A stretch of DNA of 38,137 bases from positions 1-38,137 of the forward strand of contig JAAUPH010000002.1 in NCBI GenBank assembly GCA_012035435.1. Direction: 5' to 3'. The notes beneath the pieces were generated by a model. It saw nothing but the letters and a program-made list of their open reading frames with translations, searched no databases and was not told where the DNA came from. Made by a program: the position numbers and the translations under genes. Source of the DNA: Sphingopyxis sp. Lineage in GTDB: Bacteria > Pseudomonadota > Alphaproteobacteria > Sphingomonadales > Sphingomonadaceae. Each line of letters begins with the position of its first letter. The stretch's first letter is position 1. This document shows, in pieces, positions 32,759 through 38,137 of the stretch.

Positions 32759-32809
32759 TGTTCATGTCCGTCAGGACATTTCGCCTGACACTTAATCAGG
32801 AGAAGTCTC

Positions 32810-33160
32810 GTGAAGGATATTACAGAATTTCACATCATCGGGCGCATCGGCAAAATCGACGCCGAGAAGAAAGTCACCCACATTTCAGTTGCCGCCAACT
32901 ACAACCGCTTTGACGGGCACAGCTGGAAAACCGATGCGCGCTGGAACCGCCTCACCTTCTTCGGCGAATTGCGCGACAAGCTGGCCAAGGCTGACATCGG
33001 CGATCTCGTCCGCGTTACCTGGACCATCGGTCAATCGAGCTACAAGGCCGATGGCCGGACGAACTACTCGGTCGACCTGATCGCTGACAGCCTTGCGATC
33101 CTGGCCAAAGCCCGACGCAATGCGGACGACTTTGAACCCGACGAAAGGCCGAGCGAATGA
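32810..33160 (+). CDS. ssb: Single-stranded DNA-binding protein (plasmid type)
   Basis: 116 residues from GTG 32810, preceded by AGGAG. An OB fold is recognisable: FHIIGRIGKIDAEKKVTHISVAAN, SWKTDARWNRLTFFGELRDKL, and GDLVRVTWTIGQSSYK. It is shorter than chromosomal SSB (about 170) and lacks the DDIPF tail that recruits partners; it ends FEPDERPSE. Short SSB relatives of this type are common on plasmids. It is the only gene between the long hairpin and the iron-uptake block and is followed by a small perfect hairpin (33171-33187). Confidence 0.8.
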   Translation: MKDITEFHIIGRIGKIDAEKKVTHISVAANYNRFDGHSWKTDARWNRLTFFGELRDKLAKADIGDLVRVTWTIGQSSYKADGRTNYSVDLIADSLAILAKARRNADDFEPDERPSE

Positions 33161-33170
33161 CAATCCGGCG

Positions 33171-33187
33171 GGGCGGCTTTGCCGCCC
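33171..33187. terminator. Perfect hairpin GGGCGGC-TTT-GCCGCCC after ssb
   Basis: Seven base pairs with a TTT loop, 10 bp after the ssb stop; no T-tract follows. The same TTT-loop design occurs at 30708-30720 and 30756-30770. It may end or protect the ssb transcript. Confidence 0.45.
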
Positions 33188-33208
33188 TGTGTCCCTTCTT
33201 GCCAAACG

Positions 33209-33249
33209 TTGACAGTAAAGTTGTCGTATGCGAATGCGAAGCAGTCGCA
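33209..33249 (+). promoter_or_regulatory. Promoter with overlapping Fur-box-like repeats before the second TonB receptor
   Basis: A perfect -35 TTGACA at 33209-33214 is followed by overlapping TGCGAA half-sites (33229-33234, 33235-33240) and TCGCA, forming TGCGAAGCAGTCGCA (33235-33249), an inverted repeat of TGCGA/TCGCA. It covers the expected -10 region, so binding would repress. A cleaner copy lies upstream of the convergent membrane operon (37589-37603). Iron-dependent control by a Fur-type protein is inferred. Confidence 0.5.
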
Positions 33250-33260
33250 ATTGAGATGCG

Positions 33261-35354
33261 ATGATCATGGACGTTCTAAGGGGTGTGACTGTGCGGTGTT
33301 TTAACGCAACAATGGTAAGTGTCTTGGCGATGGTCAGCAGTACGGCTGTGGCGCAGGAAGCCCAAGATGAGGAAACCAGCGGGGACATTATCGTTACGGG
33401 AGAACGGATAAACCGTTCGTTGCTCGATACAGCCTCCAGCGTCAGTGTGCGCGATAGCGATGCCGTTGAAGGCACCGCTCAACAATCGCTCTTTGAATCG
33501 CTCTCAGGGATTCCCAATGTCGTTATTGCAGAGGGGGAAGGCCTGCCAGCCATCCGGGGGCAGCAAAGTAACTCGATAGGCAATTCATCTGCGGGAGCCT
33601 TGCAGACAGGCAGCGAGCAGCGCAGCCTGCTGGTTGTCGATGATTTTGCGCGCGTCTCGACGTTTTCAAACACGGCGTTCAACAGCCTGTTCGATGTCGA
33701 TCAGATCGAAGTTTATCGTGGCCCGCAATCGACGTTGCGCGGGCGCAGCGCAATCGCAGGCGCAATCGTTGTGACCACACGCGAGCCGGAATTCACCTTT
33801 AACGGTCGCGCTCTTGCAGAGGTCACGAATGACGAGGTTTCGGGGACAGGGTATCGCGTGGCAGGTGCCGTTTCGTTGCCGCTGATTTCTGACACATTGG
33901 CCGTCCGTATTTCTGGCGAACGCAATGTTGACCGAGATCCGGTCAGCGGACTGCTTCCAGGCGATTACACCGGAACAGCCCCCTTTGATACAGCGCGGCG
34001 CATCGAGGGCACGCGCGCCAACGTAAAGCTGCGCTTTGAACCGAGCGATGGCACGCGGATCGATTTGCTTGGCAATTATGTCGATGCCATTGTGCCATTG
34101 ACTCGCAGCACCGCCGCAGGACCAGCGCAAGGGGTCAGCTTCAAGGATCGCATCTTTGCATTTGGCGGCGATTTTCGCGCGCTGAATGCCGAAGCCTATT
34201 TCATCGGCGGTAAGATCAGCCAGCGCGTCGGGCCAGGCGATTTGCGGATATTGGTTGGCTATGGCAACGAGGTTATTGACACAAACACAGCGCGTAACTC
34301 GTCATTCGTTACCTTCAACCCGTCTGACGACAGCATATTATCAGCGGAAGCGTTTTACAGTTTCGAAAGCGGACGGCTTGAAGGTTTGGCGGGTGTTTCA
34401 TATGCGCGTCGTGAAACACTTATCGATGCGGATGTGTTCGGCGTCGTCAACCTGCTTATTGATCAGAATTCGGAGACTTATGCGGCATATTCAGACCTCC
34501 GATACGCTATCAGCGATGCGCTTCAACTAAACTTGGGCGGGAGAGTCCTATCGGTAAGGCAAAATCGCAATTTTGCATTCGGTGCACCTATCATCGTCGA
34601 TGAGCGGATTACCGACACGGCTGTCCTGCCACAGATTGGATTGCTCTATACACTGTCCCCCGAACAGCGGCTCAACATATCGCTGCGCAAGGGTTATCAA
34701 GAGGGCGGACGCGGGCCAAATCTGTCGTTGGGAACAACCTATAGCTTCGATCCCGAAACCGTATGGGCTGCCGAAGCATCCTATCGGTATCAATCGTCGG
34801 GCGGTCGCTTTGGGTTGACCGTTACCGGCTTTTACAACTGGTATCGCGATCAGCAATTTTTTGTCGATCTCGATACTGTGCCCGAAAGTGCCGAAGTCCG
34901 TAACCAGCCGCGTTCGCGCTCCTTTGGTCTTGAAATTGAGGGTCGGGCAAAGCTCGATGACCGTTTCAGCGTGACCGCTGGGATCGGTCTGCTCGATACA
35001 AGAATCATCGAGGCGGCTGGCCTGGATGTTTCAGACGGCAACAAATTCGGCTTTGCGCCACCCGTCACCCTCAATCTGGGCGTGGAATGGCAGCCCGTGG
35101 ACCGGTTGACGATCAGCAGCGGCATCGCGTTCTCAGGGGGATATTTTGGCGACATTGTCAACGACCGCAATTTCAGGGGCGGCGACTACGCTCTTGTCAA
35201 TGCTGGTATCGCTTATGGCTTTGGACCAGTGACCGCGCGCGTGTTTGTTCAGAATGCGTTCGATGAACTGGCCTTTATCAGCCGCACGGGTGATAACGAT
35301 GCAAGGGTGACGCGTCCACGCACGGTCGGATTTTCCCTCGCTGCCAATTTTTGA
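33261..35354 (+). CDS. TonB-dependent siderophore-type receptor
   Basis: 697 residues. A signal peptide (VSVLAMVSSTAVAQ) is followed by a TonB box region (GDIIVTGERINRS) and plug features: QQSLFESLSGIPNVVI, LPAIRGQQSN, VDQIEVYRGPQSTLRGRSAI. The barrel ends RPRTVGFSLAANF with the terminal Phe used for outer-membrane insertion. The gene is intact. The convergent PepSY membrane operon and the Fur-like sites suggest ferric-siderophore uptake. It lies in the mobile backbone between ssb and the relaxase fragment, so it may be a cargo insertion. Confidence 0.85.
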   Translation: MIMDVLRGVTVRCFNATMVSVLAMVSSTAVAQEAQDEETSGDIIVTGERINRSLLDTASSVSVRDSDAVEGTAQQSLFESLSGIPNVVIAEGEGLPAIRGQQSNSIGNSSAGALQTGSEQRSLLVVDDFARVSTFSNTAFNSLFDVDQIEVYRGPQSTLRGRSAIAGAIVVTTREPEFTFNGRALAEVTNDEVSGTGYRVAGAVSLPLISDTLAVRISGERNVDRDPVSGLLPGDYTGTAPFDTARRIEGTRANVKLRFEPSDGTRIDLLGNYVDAIVPLTRSTAAGPAQGVSFKDRIFAFGGDFRALNAEAYFIGGKISQRVGPGDLRILVGYGNEVIDTNTARNSSFVTFNPSDDSILSAEAFYSFESGRLEGLAGVSYARRETLIDADVFGVVNLLIDQNSETYAAYSDLRYAISDALQLNLGGRVLSVRQNRNFAFGAPIIVDERITDTAVLPQIGLLYTLSPEQRLNISLRKGYQEGGRGPNLSLGTTYSFDPETVWAAEASYRYQSSGGRFGLTVTGFYNWYRDQQFFVDLDTVPESAEVRNQPRSRSFGLEIEGRAKLDDRFSVTAGIGLLDTRIIEAAGLDVSDGNKFGFAPPVTLNLGVEWQPVDRLTISSGIAFSGGYFGDIVNDRNFRGGDYALVNAGIAYGFGPVTARVFVQNAFDELAFISRTGDNDARVTRPRTVGFSLAANF

Positions 35355-35373
35355 GGCTTAAGACGCGGCGCGA

Positions 35374-35655
35374 TCAACGATCCTCGCGCCGTTTCTTCGG
35401 GCGTGTCGATGCGATCAGCCAAGCACTTACCGTCAGTGCGCCGAACCAAGCGAGAAATGCGCTGACATGGCCGGAGGTGAGCAAGCCCAATGCGGGCAGG
35501 AGGACGATTGCCCATCCGGCCAGTTTTGACCTTGGCAAACGGGACGTGCGCACCAATTCGAAGACGCGCGTCCGCTTTTGATCGATGGCCGACAAATAGG
35601 CAATGCCGCCTACACTGACGGCGATTGCGAGCAGAAATGCGGTCGTCGTGCTCAT
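35374..35655 (-). CDS. Small membrane protein, DUF3325-like
   Basis: 93 residues with three likely membrane helices (FLLAIAVSVGGIAYLSA; WAIVLLPALGLLTSG; AFLAWFGALTVSAWLI) and a basic tail (TRPKKRRED). Size, topology and operon position resemble DUF3325, which accompanies PepSY membrane proteins and siderophore receptors. It overlaps the PepSY stop by ATGA and ends 19 bp from the convergent receptor gene. Function unknown; an accessory of ferric reductase or siderophore handling is plausible. Confidence 0.65.
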   Translation of the reverse strand: MSTTTAFLLAIAVSVGGIAYLSAIDQKRTRVFELVRTSRLPRSKLAGWAIVLLPALGLLTSGHVSAFLAWFGALTVSAWLIASTRPKKRREDR

Positions 35656-37257
35656 TCGGCAGCCACAATCGCTGCGCCGGGTCCAAGATTCGGCAGACTA
35701 GCGAGCCTTGCCTGAGCGACATGCCCTTGCCGGCCCGCGAAGAACGCGGCCACTCCGGCAATGACCAGCACAATGTCGATCATCATCGGGATAAGCTGTT
35801 CGGCGGCAACCAGCGTTGGCCAACCAGCCCCGCCCATCGCAACGCGCAAGAGGGGCAAGGCCGCCAAGCCGCCCGACAAGCAGAATAGCAGCAGTCGACT
35901 GACATCGATCTTGGCCCTGAATGTTGCCGCGAGTGCGATGGCAACACCTGTTGCGATAACAAAACCAGCAGCGGTCCAATATACAGGATTTCCAGCGGGA
36001 TAAGCTGCTAGGAACCCGAAGGCCGCACCAACAAGCCCAATCGGTATGCCATAAGCGACCACCGTTATGGTCTCGCCGAGCCAGCGCCATCCGGGTTCCT
36101 GATGTCGCCGGGCCGCCCATAACCGTAGCCCCGATAGCGTGACGTAACACGTCGCCAGCCCCAGTGCGACCCAGATGAACTTTGACAGCAGTCCGGCAAA
36201 ATGACCGAAGTGCAACGGTGCAACCCAAGCGAACACAGCACTGCCGAGCGACGGGCGCGTTCCGACATCGGGTTTAATGCCGTTATATTCTCCCGTCGCA
36301 AGATTGTAGATATGATTGCTGCCCTCGATCGACGTCCCGGTTGGCCCATGGGTGATCTGCACTGCGGCGTTTGCTTTGCCCCAGTGCACAATCGAAACAA
36401 AGTCAGGCTGAGTGCCGGTGCGCGTGATTGACTGCGCCAATATGCTGTCGAGGCTTGTCATGTCAGCGGGCGCATGACTGGTGGCCTGCGGCACGCCGAC
36501 CAGTGTCTCGATCATTTTCGTCTGATCTCCGCCAAACGATACCATGGCGACAATGGGCAGACCAACCGATCCTGCAAAACTGAAAAATGTGCCGGTAAAA
36601 GCAAGCAGAAAGCCGAATGGCAGGCTCCAGCTTGCCGCCAAAATGTGGCGGTCGCGCTTATTGAGCAGACGGCTCGACAAACGCGGCGCAACGAACAAGT
36701 CTCTCAGCAAGTGCCGATGCAGAATAATGCCGGATATGACCGCGAACAGCATCACAAATCCCGCCAGCCCCGTCAGGTAAAGGCCAACCGGATTTGGGGC
36801 GTGCAAGCTGATATGAAGCGTGGTGATGAATTCGCTCAACGCATTTTCACGGTCGCTGGGCAATTCCGCGCCATAGCCTTCATCTCGCGCCAGAACTTCG
36901 AGTGTTTGCGGCTTGAGCGTAAACCGAACGCCCAGATCGTCCGGGTCGCCCGCAGTATTTGTCCCGTGGGTGTGGAAGAAGACGATCAGCGAACCCGCAG
37001 CATTGGGATAAATCGCGACATCCTCGCGAAATCGCGGTTCAACACTGTTCGCCAATTCGGTTATCCGTGCATCGATTTTCTGGCTGAATGGCGCAGTGTC
37101 GCGCGATCCGCTGATCGACCAATCGCCAATCTCATGCGCGAGGACAGATACTGTTCCTGTAATCACAACAAGATACAAGAAGAGGCCGAGCAAAAACGCC
37201 CGACCACCCATGAACGGCAAGCAGGCGCTTTGATGTGTCTTTGGCGACAATGCTCAT
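35652..37257 (-). CDS. PepSY-associated membrane protein, ferric-siderophore reductase-like (5' frameshift)
   Basis: About 530 residues with PepSY_TM segments: an N-terminal helix (LFLYLVVITGTVSVLAHE), a periplasmic domain, the helix ISLHAPNPVGLYLTGLAGF with heme-type His nearby, HRHLLRDLFV, and several C-terminal helices. The family reduces or processes ferric siderophores at the inner membrane. The true start is probably ATG 37257 with AAGGAGG eight bases upstream, giving MSIVAKDTSKRLLAVHGWSG. It reaches the main frame only if one base of the A5 run at 37192-37196 is removed. Without repair an unconvincing TTG start at 37250 is needed. It follows the 91-residue gene by 13 bp. Confidence 0.78.
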
Positions 37258-37270
37258 AGCGCGTCCTCCT

Positions 37271-37546
37271 TCAAAACTGCCGATAAACCATTGCCGCAGC
37301 GGCAAGAATAATTGCGATCATCACAATCACGCCACGAACCGGATTGCGTTCGAGCAGCGCATATAAGAAGAAGGCGGCCCAGAATGCCGGAAGCAGCAAG
37401 ATTGGAAGAATCAGGTGATCCACTCCGGCTGCACCTTTGGGAAGCAGAAGGGGTGCGCAGGCCATTGTAATGATTGCCGCAACAATGGTCAGCGGCCCTG
37501 CCATGACCCAGCGCAGGATCAACTGGAAATTCCCCGATAGACTCAC
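37271..37546 (-). CDS. Small membrane protein at the head of the PepSY operon (DUF3649-like)
   Basis: 91 residues from GTG 37546, chosen because GGAAGG lies six to seven bases upstream; longer readings contain a cysteine-rich, non-homologous stretch. Three hydrophobic segments (WVMAGPLTIVAAIITMACAPLLL; LPILLLPAFWAAFFLYALL; GVIVMIAIILAAAAMVY) suggest an inner-membrane protein. Its place before a PepSY protein and DUF3325 resembles the DUF3649 partner in siderophore operons. A Fur-box-like palindrome lies 43 bp before the start. Confidence 0.65.
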   Translation of the reverse strand: MSLSGNFQLILRWVMAGPLTIVAAIITMACAPLLLPKGAAGVDHLILPILLLPAFWAAFFLYALLERNPVRGVIVMIAIILAAAAMVYRQF

Positions 37547-37588
37547 TTCGCACCTTCCGACCAACTTGCAAGTGCGTGATACGCAAGC

Positions 37589-37603
37589 TGCGAACAATTC
37601 GCA
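37589..37603. promoter_or_regulatory. Fur-box-like palindrome TGCGAACAATTCGCA
   Basis: The arms TGCGAA and TTCGCA are perfect around a 3-nt centre; as a 7-1-7 site it follows the TGxxAAx-N-xTTxxCA layout of Fur operators. It lies upstream of the leftward three-gene membrane operon. Related half-sites are at 33229-33249 before the TonB receptor, so the two units are probably co-regulated by iron. Confidence 0.55.
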
Positions 37604-37700
37604 ATAGCAGGATTGTGCTGATCCACTATTTTGACAAGCAGACAATCCGCATACGAGTTTGCAAACTGCCTCAAATGCACATTCATCCCGCGTTATATAG

Positions 37701-38137
37701 CCCCGCAAATTCCTTGTCGGCATAATATCGGAGTTTTTTGACGATCAACGGGTTCTCGCCGATGCCTTCGATCATGTCACCGGCCAGCGCGATCTTGCCT
37801 CGGTCGTTGGCTATGCCGGAAGCGGCAAGTCGGCGATGCTGGGTGTTGCGCGCGATGCATGGGAGCGTGAAGGCTATAACGTGCGGGGTGCAACTCGGTC
37901 TGGCATCGCTACCGAAAACCTTGAAGCCGGTTGCGGCATAATGTCGCGGACAATCGCGAGCTTGGAATATCAGTGGGAGCAAGGCCGCGAGTTGCTTGGC
38001 GACCGTGACGTGCTGGTCATCGACGAGGCGGGCCTGACGGGGACGCGCCAGATGGAGCGGGTGCTGTCGGCGGCGCGCGATGCGGGCGCAAAGGTCGTGC
38101 TGGTGGGCGATCCAGAGCAGTTGCAGGCCATCGAGGC
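37701..38137 (+). pseudogene. traA: TraA/MobF-type relaxase, helicase domain fragment (5' truncated, runs off the edge)
   Basis: From about 37728 the frame reads DDQRVLADAFDHVTGQRDL, Walker A GYAGSGKSAML, ATRSGIATENLEAG, Walker B VLVIDEAGL and GDPEQLQAIEA, the AAA/UvrD-like helicase of Ti-type TraA relaxases. The relaxase domain that should precede it (several hundred residues with His triad and Tyr) is absent. The frame has a stop (TAG at 37698-37700) and no start codon before about 37842. So the gene is 5'-truncated at the junction with the iron-uptake block and continues beyond the window. Nicking activity is not expected unless an intact copy exists elsewhere. Confidence 0.75.

Noticed and set aside
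32647..32913. Frame covering the ssb leader and the 5' part of ssb
   Set aside because: Overlaps ssb in another frame and spans the long hairpin; the ssb frame is clearly the coding one.
1..38137. CRISPR arrays, tRNA and rRNA genes
   Set aside because: No regularly spaced repeats, tRNA-like cloverleaf with TTCGAATC-type arm, or rRNA signature was recognised on either strand by eye.

Overview
The window looks like a sphingomonad (Alphaproteobacteria, Sphingomonadales). Evidence: TonB-dependent receptors sitting beside catabolic operons, a salicylate 5-hydroxylase/gentisate route of the nag type, a DUF3768 protein and small plasmid ORFs of a kind I associate with sphingomonad plasmids, and a TraA-type relaxase/helicase fragment. 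It appears to be an accessory catabolic island joined to a plasmid or integrative-conjugative backbone. I see no rRNA, tRNA or CRISPR.

Layout. (1) 1-3.9 kb: the tail of an IS5-family transposase, a small anchored protein divergent from a beta-lactamase-fold serine hydrolase, and a frame-broken TAP-like alpha/beta hydrolase. (2) 3.9-9.0 kb: salicylate degradation through gentisate. A leftward operon encodes a soluble chemoreceptor signalling protein, salicylate 5-hydroxylase large and small subunits and, after a 112 bp gap, gentisate 1,2-dioxygenase. A divergent rightward pair encodes fumarylpyruvate hydrolase and maleylpyruvate isomerase. Together they take salicylate to fumarate plus pyruvate, but the ferredoxin and reductase that must feed the hydroxylase are not here. 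(3) 9.3-18.8 kb: an aldehyde dehydrogenase/FAH-family pair, a LacI regulator, a VOC protein, an alpha/beta hydrolase, an MFS carrier, a second serine hydrolase with its small partner in mirror orientation, and a rhamnonate-dehydratase-like enolase. This suggests sugar-acid or related oxidation. (4) 18.9-27.0 kb: a leftward operon (TonB receptor, Gfo/Idh/MocA oxidoreductase, SDR, gamma-carbonic anhydrase-like protein, L-serine dehydratase), divergent from a beta-keto-acid cleavage enzyme followed by an IclR regulator. (5) 27.1-30.4 kb: a truncated IS407-type IS3 element abutting an IS5-family element that is interrupted by a complete IS256-family element with 32-bp perfect inverted repeats and an 8-bp target duplication. 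(6) 30.4-33.2 kb: GC-rich plasmid-type backbone with small conserved proteins, a cluster of perfect hairpins, VapBC, and an SSB gene preceded by a roughly 110-nt imperfect hairpin. (7) 33.2-37.6 kb: an iron-uptake-like block (TonB receptor, convergent three-gene membrane operon with a PepSY protein), with Fur-box-like palindromes upstream of both transcription units. (8) 37.7 kb to the end: a relaxase helicase domain lacking its N-terminus.

The strongest unusual signals are: the paired, mirror-image split of a serine-hydrolase N-terminal domain into its own divergent gene; a cytoplasmic chemoreceptor translationally coupled to salicylate 5-hydroxylase; several clean inverted-repeat operators; and the large hairpin before ssb. 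A caution applies throughout. At least five genes are broken by single-base indels, several at homopolymers, which could be sequencing errors or real decay. Family assignments rest on remembered motifs and were not checked against databases.
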